Positions 8,001-14,942 of a stretch of DNA of 17,479 nucleotides are shown piece after piece. The position numbers and the translations under genes were made by a program. Source of the stretch: an uncultured Ruminococcus sp. (GTDB taxonomy: Bacteria; Bacillota; Clostridia; Oscillospirales; CAG-272); NCBI GenBank assembly GCA_902796505.1, contig CADBPA010000105.1, positions 1 through 17,479 of the forward strand, given 5' to 3'. A model generated the notes under the pieces. The model saw nothing but the letters and a program-made list of their open reading frames with translations. It made no database searches and had not been told where the DNA came from. Every line of letters begins with the position of its first letter. The first letter of the stretch is position 1.

Positions 8001-9459
8001 GTATGTTCTTGTAGGCGTCCATGTTGTACGCCATATCGCCGATGTCATCGGTCGGCAGGGTGTAGGTCGCCGAACGGATCTCGGTCAGGGGAGCCTTCAT
8101 TTCGTAGATCAGCGTGTCCGAATAATTGCCCTCCACGTAGTCGGCGTAATAGGGCGTCGTGCCGTTGTTCAGCTTGACCTCAAGGCTTTTTTTGAGCGAA
8201 GAGTAGACCGGCTCGCTGAAGCGCAGACAGATGCGCAGCTTTCCTTCGCTCTCCAGCCTGCTGTCGTCGAGATACTGCCCCACGATCGTCGGGACGGTCT
8301 CGTCCACCAGCGCCATGAAAAAGACAAGATTACGGACCTCGATATCCACCTCGCGGTTCTTGTTGTAGATCGCAAGATAGGCGTTGAGCTCGCCGTTATA
8401 CGGATCGATCCTCCAGAAAGCCGAATCGACCAGAGAATTCGTATCGGCGTACCACTTGTCCTTCTCCTGCATCCAGAAGATATGACGGCTGTTCTTGGAG
8501 ATGAATCTGCGCTCGGCGTCCACGTAGTCCGAATCCTCGTCGAAAGGGTTCTTGTTCTGACTGATCAGGTACATGCCGCGCCCGTCGAGCCGATCGGCAT
8601 TGTAGATCACGTAAGGCTCGACCGAAATATAGAGATAGGTTCCGGGGATCCCGTCCGTGACCTTGTTGTACGCGTGATAGAATTCGCTGTTTCCCGAGGC
8701 GAGATAAATATCCGTCGAGGAATGATAGACGTCGTTGTCGATCGTCTTGATAAAATAGGTGGTATACGCCGAGGCGAATCCCGGATTGATGAAGCCGTTC
8801 AGCCATCTCGTCGTGGTCTCGTTGCTGAAACTGACGCCGTTTTTCCAGCTCTTCCAGGTCGAGCGGCCGTCGATGCCGCCTTTGCCGGAATTGGCGATCT
8901 CCTGCATCTTTTTATAATCGTTGAAGTATGCCGCCTCGCCGATATTCTGCATCACGCCGACGGTCGCTTCCGCGGCGGTATCGTAGGGCTGATAGCACCG
9001 GCAGCGGTCTCTTGTGATCTCGGCTCCGTCCGCGTCGTCGATCACGACGCTGAAATACCGCCCGTAGATCTCGCCGCCGGCTTCGGCTCTGAGCTTCTGG
9101 CGGGATTCGGTACCGCCGAGCGCCTTGACGGCGATCCGGTACTGTCCGATCCCGTTTGAGCCGATGGGGAAGGAGACGGTATTGCTGACGCCGTTATAAT
9201 CCACTCCGTCGATCGCGGTGCCGCTCTCGGTGTGATAGGAGACCGTCACCGTCTGCCCGGCAGGACCTTCCGCCGTCAGGACGGCGTAGGTCAGTCCGTT
9301 GCTCTCCGCCTCAAAAATATCCTTTTCAAAATAGACTTTGATTCCGGAGCCCGCCGCGAGCGTTCCGCCCGCCGCGCCGAAGGTGGAGAGAAACAGCGCG
9401 GACAGCACGGCGATCAGCAGCATCGCGGCGATCTTACTCGTTTTTCTCTTGGTTTTCAT
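2089..9459 (-). CDS. Giant membrane-anchored surface protein with Calx-beta and Ig-like repeats (2456 aa), candidate adhesin
   Basis: The product has an N-terminal signal peptide (basic start, hydrophobic core about residues 10-30) and ends with one membrane helix (about 2426-2447) plus a short charged tail, LSHTKLKTDD. It should therefore be anchored in the membrane with its bulk outside; there is no LPXTG sortase signal. Residues 38-145 look like a Calx-beta domain (SGTAIDGVDY signature). About 150-390 is a domain I do not recognise, rich in Tyr and Trp. Near residue 705 an acidic DADRDG loop resembles a calcium site. From about 1255 to 2415 the motif G-x-Y-x-V-x-V-T-(D/N)-x-x-G-N recurs at least eleven times, mostly every 65-100 residues, marking the last strands of Ig-like domains. 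The ATG lies inside the end of the coupling-protein gene, with GAGG about nine bases upstream, so the two are probably translationally coupled. Adhesion or mating-pair contact is an inference from architecture and context. Confidence 0.85.
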   Translation of the reverse strand: MKTKRKTSKIAAMLLIAVLSALFLSTFGAAGGTLAAGSGIKVYFEKDIFEAESNGLTYAVLTAEGPAGQTVTVSYHTESGTAIDGVDYNGVSNTVSFPIGSNGIGQYRIAVKALGGTESRQKLRAEAGGEIYGRYFSVVIDDADGAEITRDRCRCYQPYDTAAEATVGVMQNIGEAAYFNDYKKMQEIANSGKGGIDGRSTWKSWKNGVSFSNETTTRWLNGFINPGFASAYTTYFIKTIDNDVYHSSTDIYLASGNSEFYHAYNKVTDGIPGTYLYISVEPYVIYNADRLDGRGMYLISQNKNPFDEDSDYVDAERRFISKNSRHIFWMQEKDKWYADTNSLVDSAFWRIDPYNGELNAYLAIYNKNREVDIEVRNLVFFMALVDETVPTIVGQYLDDSRLESEGKLRICLRFSEPVYSSLKKSLEVKLNNGTTPYYADYVEGNYSDTLIYEMKAPLTEIRSATYTLPTDDIGDMAYNMDAYKNIRNNKVQYTDRVRDLTLPNGAVTYVRPQLSIDKKASTAPKNRYDLILSMNDNGSLPINEGTIYYDWSLSDSKATREDPSSYRYSRKLSEEDMGSIHLSLVKNEAEGLMSGSYYLHALVVGKYGLTATETYGPYVLDGDPPILWQEPLPLNELKTKRYVFENRKVGGAGIVGANLIVRRETDDGEVVLTYPLMTDGVPVAAFSVLGDGKYQYLSDIGGEDADRDGYPDLPTDEFILGLMGEDPRINLTVAFELLDSAGNRSTSNAVSVVYDKRDTFKVSHEFPGSSGYLPITDVTSPYPAYDIQSVNRDEGKGIRVTVHEEDRSQIVEGVSFRISVGDRTYPSLPSDPFTVVIDDLTPGFYQLIPGIYGEVAGSEVDLVANPISFYLTDGLDDLTENRKKASGDLVLAGNVFRIPDARFYYLDKNEKVASIPYGAVYNESLEKYEGGSTQPAFSSVTEAKKYVRYTEYQDLTLVTLTATQASMLNSSSGTTTYVKAAGETRTAQEGQLWIRYKKKSWNAASSAYGWAYYYYGESGAQNTGIDLNRLSENLLDSIGAIVNRIVAAGSTVWLVEESDLDSRTGAPYLSLSQIHAAAESVAATKNGNAFLNPPVYEGDAQIYRNTVTIDGVEYPLATNMALSLDTDTYLYYRYYESQEWYPISAASGQTLKTALKGGAGGIYTIREYGHAGVSEFNVCIDSEIPVARIVINTDVYEMDGTVVNYSGSSAYLDALMGESDPYAYVAVYSYPSRTLQTVLYRDDVPGYDLGSGNYYLQVGDRSGNIVTYTILLSGSRLDVQMSESGTQSGVVLRVLNRDESEIYSYEVYLNEELLTSEYAPVRILRDPGVYRAVVTDIYGNSVTITQEYDFPSPRINWFYLNSSGGYSRYDPDNVVSMRIAADPESARISNVFTSTRIRLAFDTSYGESAIRFEMTGLSEGGYSYAEATGVLTINTDENWRLRVWFEDYPENDHTYVCRHDVEAPEFDASFVGTAYKTNVGLDDEELLASCAEGEVISLGALSIGEGETAAMSITDGSVICGSHIIVGLFDPSGIRSYSVTRNGQPLDLSLNEDGQLLINNFGVYVITATDNLGNRASFRFENVKEAIASATLDGEPISEGQTYGKDALIAESSYAATVTALIRTPEQTYTYVFDYDGTTLTYGQYIAVTDEEEGLGKKYAEWIASDGFVFRPADDSVRRGRWYDVITDFDFRIAVMADDAGSLHYGVFCSEDRIHAELLVSVGNNKRPSLFTADLSKAAPAVTLLTDGRPAEIVESLNYIYVAGTLTVGEADADVVEILAGYSADATEPELTPIYRNGEFLSDFKGTEDGFYTVAVTNIFGNRTVYRIQKIRAFRSVVTVTYLDGMTREFASAPSLICSNSRIELVVYSDDVRFEVNGERYDGNPSGGVTALLLDRPGKYDVRVVASNGITGQFAFEIAADSEFLFREEWLAGYNEEALLRDQGYTNAPLDVLPGDRVEYVDVVKDGVTTVLYDNVSETKVGDRDGLAGTIGRSGAGEYRINFRNVYGDLVSKTIHFNPIPSLALSRKTTADPNRWESYSWEKALDGFYSNYMLRFSTESKRYEFSINGTPVSLDEPKIISLDQSSGNGSFEYEVRFLDEYGNTMTIRAILRRADVQIDASAMTEIEAEGVRYTRDNVSLSFDASSYSATVSRDGGDPIEYYPGTTFYRDGEYAFVVSDIAGNRLAYTIVHKSLNHYTLTDPANDQPVIAGGVVNNSSVVFTPEDDSVIQTAVRDGKVVDLDGTRAITQTGHWELLITDFLGNTSYTDFYLINNSLGEFEYQAPYNYYISEIWKTGARGDNVRLDPEEDGGVRLTENGDYVIGVTGIGTISSFRFTVTIDNTPPSITLEGVENRGVTARNVSIKGLRSGDNVKVYKNGVLVSDVDVGISASVPEITTGGDYRVVVTNLQGVSSEYTFTRKSIANAATSIFLIVVIALAATGVAIGLLSHTKLKTDD

Positions 9460-11917
9460 TATTGTTTACCTCATTGTTGCCGTCGGCGCCGTCCGGCGCC
9501 GGATCGCTTTCGCCGTCGGCCGTCCGGTTCGGAGTATGGCCGACGATGATCTCTCCCGCCGCGACCTTGCGGCAGAAGACCTCGAAGGTGAGCGCGGGAT
9601 CGCGGCGCTTGAATTTGCGGTAGACGGCGAGGATCTCTCTCGTCGAGATCCCCTCGTCCGCTTTCGGCTCGCCGGGATCCTTTTTCGCCTTTGCGGTTTT
9701 CTTGGCGTCGCCCCCGCGGTTGTTCGCAGGCGACACGCCCGCCGCCGCGTTGCGGACTCTGACGTCGTAAAAGACCTCGTTCTCGTTGAAATAGCGTTCG
9801 TCAAGGCCGGTCAGCTCGATCTTGCCGAAGTGGTAGAGCGGGACCTTGAACGACGGCGTGAAATAGGTCTTCAGCGGATAATTTCCGAAAGTGACGATGA
9901 TGCTGTGCCCGATGTCGCCGGGCTTGTTGAGCCGCTGCAGCTCGCTCGGATAGATCAGGGGGCGCACCTGAAGCGAGGTGGAGAAATTGGTCTCGCTGTT
10001 TGCGCTTCCGGAGGTGGAGGCGCTCGCCACCGTGATGTTTCCGCAAAGCTCGCTGTACTCTTTACAGGTGCCCATATCGTTCGAGCCGATGAACATCTTG
10101 ATGCCGCAGTTGCCCTTTACGATGTCGGCGACCGTCTCGCCGTAGACGTTGTTCAGCTGCGCGTAGGACTGCACGATCATGACGAACCAGATCTTGCGGC
10201 TTCGTCCGACGGTGATGAACTTGTCGAATTTCTCGATCCGCGGCATATTGCCGAACTCATCCATGATGAAATAGACGTTGCGCGGCAGGCTCAGCGACGG
10301 CTGCGCCGAGGCGACCTTGATCAGCGTTTTATAAATGTTGAGGATAAAGACCGCCGCGAGCTTGTGGCGCGTGTCCTTTTCGTCGGGGATCTTGAAGAAG
10401 AGCGCCGTCGGATGGTCGGAGAGCGAGGTCGCCGAGAAATCGGAGCAGCTCGTCAGCGCGCAGATGCCGGCGTCGTTGAACAGCATCAGCTTGTCGTAAA
10501 CGATCGACATATAACTCGCGCGCGTTGTCGGCGCGGCGTCGCAGACCTGCTTCGAGAGGGAAGCCGCCTTGGAAAGCGGGCTTCTGCCGGAAAAGTAGGC
10601 GCGCAGCTCCTCGTAATCCTGATTGGAATTCTGCAGGATCTTCGCCATATTGAAGAAGTTGAACTTCTCCTTGGTCATGCCGTTCTTTTCGTCGTCCGAG
10701 TCTTCGAGCATCGCAAGCAGCGTCGCAAGCGTGATGGATCGCGCGCCCTTTTCCCAGAGCGGATCCTTTTCGTTTTCCACCGGGATCAGGACCGAAACGA
10801 GGTCGTTCAGGTCCTCGTACACCTCGTCGTAAATTTTCTTGCGATAGGTCTTTACGGCGTCGAGAAGCCTTTGATAATCCAGATAGGCTTTTCCGTCGAA
10901 TTCATACCATTCGGAAGCCGCCGCGAACGCGGCCTCCGGCGCCGTCAGCTCCAGCCCCGAGGCGGTGACGTCGTCGCTGCGCTTCGCGGCTTTCCGATGC
11001 GCTTCCCGGTAGTCCTGATAGGCGTCCCAGATGCCGTCGAGCGGATTCCAGCGGGAGGAGGAATAGGTGTCGCGCAGATCGACGACCTTGACGTCGTATC
11101 CGCGGTCGGCAAGATATTTTGAGTGCAGATTGAAAAGCTCGCCCTTCGGGTCGGTGATGACCATCGAGCTGCCGGCTTTTGTGGCGGCGAGCAGCTGGAT
11201 CATCGGGGAGACGAAGGTGGTCGTTTTACCGCTTCCGGTCGAGCCGATGACGATGGCGTGGCAGGGAGACTGAAAAGCGACCTCAAGCTCCCGTCCTCTC
11301 CCGTCCATGCGGGCGGACACCGGGATGCCGTCCTTTTTGACCTCGCCGAGCTTGCTGTAGGGATAGACCTTGAAGAGATCGCGCATCTCCTGATCGGTCA
11401 TCCAGCGCGAGTTTTCGAGGTTGGTGTCGTAGACCTGCTTGAGCTTGCCCCGTCCCGTGATCCCGGATTTTCCGAAGACGGCGATGAAATTGCGGTTGAT
11501 GACAAAGCAATAGCCGAAAAACAATCCGGCAAAGGCCACGAAGAGCAGCAGATAGTACTTCGCCGACGTCATCATCTTGTCGAGAGATCCGAACCAGTCC
11601 ACGACCGTAAAATCGAATCCGCATTCGATCAATGTAAACAAAAGATAGCAGATCAGCTCGGAGAAGAGCAGGATCGAGCAGACGACGAAGAGGATCTCGC
11701 GCAGTCTGCCTCCCGCAAATTTGTGCGAAGCGGTCACCGTCGCAAGGAGGAAGAAGGTGGCGAAGAAGAAGACCGTCCAGCGCAGATAATTCGTAAGCGT
11801 GAAATTTCCCCCGGCGTCGCGGAACATCCCGGTCGAGAGAAAGACGGGGATCACGATCAGCTGATCGAGCAGCAGCGCCGAAAGGACGGCGATCAGAAAT
11901 GCTTTGAGTTTATTCAT
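9434..11917 (-). CDS. virD4: VirD4/TraG-type type IV coupling protein ATPase
   Basis: This 827-residue protein has four membrane helices at the N-terminus (about 4-28, 45-64, 75-103, 122-141) followed by a TraG/VirD4 ATPase. Walker A is GSTGSGKTT, with the lysine at residue 231; the DPKGE motif follows at about 260; Walker B is FIMDEFGN with Asp553-Glu554. In this family the hexameric ATPase docks the relaxosome or protein substrates to the secretion channel and powers transfer. Long inserted segments lie between Walker A and B (about residues 290-420), in line with Gram-positive members. The C-terminal 40 residues are a low-complexity Asn/Asp/Glu tail, possibly a substrate-docking extension. 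ATG 11917 has GGAG six bases upstream and lies 17 nt after the upstream lipoprotein gene. The last 26 nt overlap the start of the giant surface-protein gene. The ATPase assignment is secure; the substrate is unknown. Confidence 0.93.
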   Translation of the reverse strand: MNKLKAFLIAVLSALLLDQLIVIPVFLSTGMFRDAGGNFTLTNYLRWTVFFFATFFLLATVTASHKFAGGRLREILFVVCSILLFSELICYLLFTLIECGFDFTVVDWFGSLDKMMTSAKYYLLLFVAFAGLFFGYCFVINRNFIAVFGKSGITGRGKLKQVYDTNLENSRWMTDQEMRDLFKVYPYSKLGEVKKDGIPVSARMDGRGRELEVAFQSPCHAIVIGSTGSGKTTTFVSPMIQLLAATKAGSSMVITDPKGELFNLHSKYLADRGYDVKVVDLRDTYSSSRWNPLDGIWDAYQDYREAHRKAAKRSDDVTASGLELTAPEAAFAAASEWYEFDGKAYLDYQRLLDAVKTYRKKIYDEVYEDLNDLVSVLIPVENEKDPLWEKGARSITLATLLAMLEDSDDEKNGMTKEKFNFFNMAKILQNSNQDYEELRAYFSGRSPLSKAASLSKQVCDAAPTTRASYMSIVYDKLMLFNDAGICALTSCSDFSATSLSDHPTALFFKIPDEKDTRHKLAAVFILNIYKTLIKVASAQPSLSLPRNVYFIMDEFGNMPRIEKFDKFITVGRSRKIWFVMIVQSYAQLNNVYGETVADIVKGNCGIKMFIGSNDMGTCKEYSELCGNITVASASTSGSANSETNFSTSLQVRPLIYPSELQRLNKPGDIGHSIIVTFGNYPLKTYFTPSFKVPLYHFGKIELTGLDERYFNENEVFYDVRVRNAAAGVSPANNRGGDAKKTAKAKKDPGEPKADEGISTREILAVYRKFKRRDPALTFEVFCRKVAAGEIIVGHTPNRTADGESDPAPDGADGNNEVNNNENQEKNE

Positions 11918-11934
11918 TTTCGTCTCCTTTCGGT

Positions 11935-14796
11935 TCAGTCGGTCACTTCGGTGAAGACGCCGGTGGTTACGTCATAGTAGAAGCTTCCGCCCGTATCCAG
12001 CAGCGTCGCGCTGTTCGCGTCCGCCTCGTTCTTGAATCGGAAATAGATGAGATAGTCGTATCGGATGCCGCTCGATAATTTGGTATCGCTTTTCTCTTTC
12101 GGGTGGTACCACAGCGCCCGTGTAAACCTGCCTTCCGGATAGGTCACCTTGATATACACGAACTCGCCGCTGTAATCGTACATCTCGGCGTCAAGATCTT
12201 TGATCTCCAATTTGTTCTCTTCCCGGTCGTAAACGAAATCCGCCGAGGTGACTCTGTGTCCGTTTGTCATGACGTATTCCTCAACGTGACGGATCGTAAG
12301 CGTCGCCGTCCTATCCGGAGCGTTCACGGTCACGTTCGGATCATCGGTCGAGAAATGCGCGGTCACGGTATAAACGCCGACGTATTTGTTCTCGTTGTTC
12401 GTGTAGCTGACCTCCACGCCGTAGGGAAGGGTGCCCTCGACCGTGAGTTTTTGTACCTCGTGGTTGAAATCGACCTCCCGGTCGGCAAAGACGATATCTT
12501 CGCCGGTGAAAACGATGCGGTTGATGAGCAGGATCGCGTAAAGCGCTTCCACCTCCGGATATTCGTTTTCGCTGTCGACCGCGGAAAACTTCGCGGTAAT
12601 GCGATAGGCGCCCGCGTTGGTCTTCCCGTTGCCCTCGTAGGAGACGGTCACGCCGTCCGGCAGCTCGCCTTCTACGGCGGCCGCATGCTCCTGACCGTCG
12701 TAATCCACTTCGAACTTATGGAAGGTGACGAATTCTTTGATGGCGATCATGCGCTTTTCGATCACGAGCGTCGCCTCTCGGTCGGGGATCGTGAGATAAT
12801 TGCGCTCGTCCACGATGAAGTGCGCGACGAAGCGGTATTCTCCGGCATTCACGGCGTTCTCCACGACCGCGTCGCCTTTGTAAATCGTATAATCGACCGA
12901 TACCCCTACAGGCCCTCCGCTCACAAAGATCGCATGCTCTTCGCCGTCGTAAACCGTCGTCTCGCCCTCAAAAGCGACCGCCGACAGATCGTACGCGGCT
13001 TTTTCGATCGTGAGCGTCGCTTCCATCTCCTCGAAGATCGGCTCGTCGCGGAAGGTGAAGTGCGCGACGACGCGGTATTCTCCTGCGTTCACGGCCTGTT
13101 CGACCTTTTCGTCGCCGAGATAGTAATCATAAGTAACTTCGATCACCGACGGAACGTTCAGTACCGATACGGTGTGCGCCGTGCCGTCATACGTCACGGT
13201 CGCGTCGGGGAAGTGCATCCCGCGATAGACGTAGGTCCCGGAGGAGCCGGAAAGGCGGACGCTGCGGTCCACTCCTTCGTCGAGATAATAGTAGGTGATG
13301 GCGTATCGGTAGGTCTTTCCCTCCTCCAGCGCGAAATCGGGATTGCCCCATTCGATCCGGGAGCTTTCCTCCTCGCCGTCGAGATAGAAGGCCAGCGAAC
13401 GGATGCCGTACGTCGAGGTGTCAAGACCGATCAGTTCCATCTGATAGGTCATATTGTCGTAATGGAAATTGGCCTCGGTGATCTCATGGCCGTCGATCAG
13501 AACCGAGCCGCTGATCTGGTTGATGATGAGATATGCCCGCTTTTCTTCGACGTCCACCGTCTCGTTTTCGCTGACGGCGGCAAAGTGCGCCACGACCTCA
13601 TATTCGCCGGCGTAGACGCGGTCGTTGTTTTCAAATTCGACGGTCACTCCCTGCGGCAGCTGCCCGGACAGCGAGAGCGAATGGACTGTTCCGTCGTAGT
13701 TGACGGTCTTGTCGTCGATCGTCACCAGCCGGTCGATCTCGATCACACGCCGTTTGACGGTCAGCTCGGCGGTCAGATCGGGGATGGGATTGTAATTGAT
13801 CTGATTGCCCCGGAAGGAGGCGACCATCGTATAACTGCCCGCCCCGGCGTCGGACAGGACGCGTTCGCCGTCGCGGTAGACGGTATAGCTGACGCTGACG
13901 CCCTGCGGAAGAATCGAATCCTTTGTGATCGCCGGCGCATATTCGAGGCCGTCATAGGTCTTTTCGTGATCCTCAAACCGGACCGCGGACATATCGTAGT
14001 CGGCTTTGCGGATGACGAGGCTCGCCTCTCTGTCGGCGATCTTTTCGTAATTCGGATCGGCTGAGAGAAAATGCGCCACGATCCGGTATTCCCCCGCGCT
14101 CACGGCGCCGGAGAGACGGACGGAGCCGCTGTATACGTCGTAGGAGACGGTCACGCCTTCGGGAACGCCGCTCGCCTCGACGGTCTGCGCGGACCCGTCG
14201 TACACGACGGTGCGGTCGTCCAACCGAAGCCCCGTGAGATCGTATTCGGCTTTTTCAATGACGAGCTCGGCGGTCAGTTTTTTGGAAACGTACCCCTCTT
14301 TGCTGAGGACGCCGACGATCTCATACCGCCCGGCGTTGACGAACGCGTTTCCGTACTCGAATTCGATCGAGGCGCCCTCCGGCAGCTCGCGGTTGAGTTC
14401 TACCCGGTGCGGATTGCCGTCGTAGGTCACGGTGTAGCCCTCAAGCTCGTATCCGTCTTCAAAGATGTGCCGCTTGACGCTGAGATGAAAGGAGGTCACG
14501 TAACGGTCGAGATAGACGACCTTGATCTGCTGCTCGCCGACCTTGTAGAATTTGAGCCGCTCCGCCGGAGGGATCATCTCCTCGGTCAGGTCGATCTCGC
14601 GGCTCTCGCCGCCGTTATACTCCACGACGACCTTTCTGCCCTCATACGAAAAATCGCCGACCGCGATCTCCCCGGCATCCTCCTCCTTCATGCGGATGCC
14701 GCGGATCGAGACCAGCCGGTCGCAGCCGCAAAGCAGAAGGATCGTGAACGCGAGGCAGAACAATATCCAGGCGATGAGAATTTGTTTTTTCTTCAT
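11935..14796 (-). CDS. Lipoprotein with Big_3 and eight MBG-type repeats in a duplicated module
   Basis: This is the first gene of the secretion operon, 953 residues. Two in-frame ATGs exist. AAAGGA lies directly against the first (14805) but eight bases before the second (14796), so I chose the second. The signal peptide ends in lipobox LCGC (Cys25), giving a membrane-tethered surface protein. Residues about 25-108 resemble a Big_3 Ig-like domain. About eight repeats of 70-90 residues follow, each with a YDG-type turn, an LP-x-GV-x-V-x-Y strand and an AG-x-Y-x-(V/I)-x-A-x-F strand, as in MBG domains of Gram-positive adhesins. After repeats four and eight comes the same non-MBG domain of about 100 residues (429-527 and 840-953), sharing the pattern (T/D)GH-x3-(S/E)A-(D/N)-F-x-YD near its start. 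The protein thus looks like (MBGx4 + cap)x2. It may be a cell-surface spacer or adhesin. Its position next to the coupling-protein gene is unusual. Confidence 0.85.
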   Translation of the reverse strand: MKKKQILIAWILFCLAFTILLLCGCDRLVSIRGIRMKEEDAGEIAVGDFSYEGRKVVVEYNGGESREIDLTEEMIPPAERLKFYKVGEQQIKVVYLDRYVTSFHLSVKRHIFEDGYELEGYTVTYDGNPHRVELNRELPEGASIEFEYGNAFVNAGRYEIVGVLSKEGYVSKKLTAELVIEKAEYDLTGLRLDDRTVVYDGSAQTVEASGVPEGVTVSYDVYSGSVRLSGAVSAGEYRIVAHFLSADPNYEKIADREASLVIRKADYDMSAVRFEDHEKTYDGLEYAPAITKDSILPQGVSVSYTVYRDGERVLSDAGAGSYTMVASFRGNQINYNPIPDLTAELTVKRRVIEIDRLVTIDDKTVNYDGTVHSLSLSGQLPQGVTVEFENNDRVYAGEYEVVAHFAAVSENETVDVEEKRAYLIINQISGSVLIDGHEITEANFHYDNMTYQMELIGLDTSTYGIRSLAFYLDGEEESSRIEWGNPDFALEEGKTYRYAITYYYLDEGVDRSVRLSGSSGTYVYRGMHFPDATVTYDGTAHTVSVLNVPSVIEVTYDYYLGDEKVEQAVNAGEYRVVAHFTFRDEPIFEEMEATLTIEKAAYDLSAVAFEGETTVYDGEEHAIFVSGGPVGVSVDYTIYKGDAVVENAVNAGEYRFVAHFIVDERNYLTIPDREATLVIEKRMIAIKEFVTFHKFEVDYDGQEHAAAVEGELPDGVTVSYEGNGKTNAGAYRITAKFSAVDSENEYPEVEALYAILLINRIVFTGEDIVFADREVDFNHEVQKLTVEGTLPYGVEVSYTNNENKYVGVYTVTAHFSTDDPNVTVNAPDRTATLTIRHVEEYVMTNGHRVTSADFVYDREENKLEIKDLDAEMYDYSGEFVYIKVTYPEGRFTRALWYHPKEKSDTKLSSGIRYDYLIYFRFKNEADANSATLLDTGGSFYYDVTTGVFTEVTD

Positions 14797-14815
14797 TCGT
14801 TTCATCCTTTTGTAA

Positions 14816-14857
14816 GACCGCCGCCGTCCGGGAAAAGCCCCCTGCGGCAGGGCGGTC
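14816..14857 (-). other. Stem-loop in the 5' leader of the secretion operon
   Basis: GACCGCC at 14816-14822 pairs with GGCGGTC at 14851-14857. A second stem, GCCG at 14823-14826 with CGGC at 14845-14848, stacks inside it apart from a two-base bulge, and GGG/CCC can close the apex. In the minus-strand transcript this strong hairpin ends about 10 nt before the AAAGGA ribosome-binding site of the MBG lipoprotein. It is not followed by a U tract in either direction, so it is not an intrinsic terminator. It may stabilise the mRNA 5' end or modulate initiation. Confidence 0.5.
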
Positions 14858-14885
14858 GGAAATAAAAAAACGGTAGTACTTTTTT

Positions 14886-14929
14886 ATCATACCACATCGG
14901 GTGCTACAAAAGTGCTACACGTTTTCTAC
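14886..14929 (-). promoter_or_regulatory. Secretion-operon promoter with 11-bp-phased direct repeats (putative SARP-type operator)
   Basis: On the minus strand a -10 box TATGAT (14891-14886) is preceded by nine bases and then two exact copies of TGTAGCAC (plus-strand positions 14901-14908 and 14912-14919), repeating every 11 bp. A third, weaker copy (GTAGAAA, 5/7 to the core GTAGCAC) lies exactly one period further upstream at 14923-14929. No TTGACA-like -35 exists at the usual distance; the repeats occupy that place. SARP activators such as ActII-ORF4 and DnrI are known to bind heptamer direct repeats with 11-bp period, about 8 bp upstream of the -10, and the response regulator encoded next door has a SARP-type DNA-binding domain. 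The predicted transcription start is near 14879, about 80 nt before the chosen start codon. Confidence 0.7.
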
Positions 14930-14942
14930 CTATTTAGTTTTT

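Noticed and set aside
1882..9159. Very long plus-strand open frames (about 1780 and 594 codons) opposite the giant surface-protein gene
   Set aside because: They arise because the real minus-strand gene seldom uses TTA, CTA and TCA codons in the register that would give stops. They lack plausible ribosome-binding sites, are rich in Arg/Asp/Val/Gly with no domain pattern, and lie opposite a gene with clear signal peptide, repeats and membrane anchor.
14873..14879. GTAGTAC as an inverted extra copy of the operator word
   Set aside because: It matches 6 of 7 bases but in the opposite orientation and out of the 11-bp phase, and lies at the transcription start; most likely chance.
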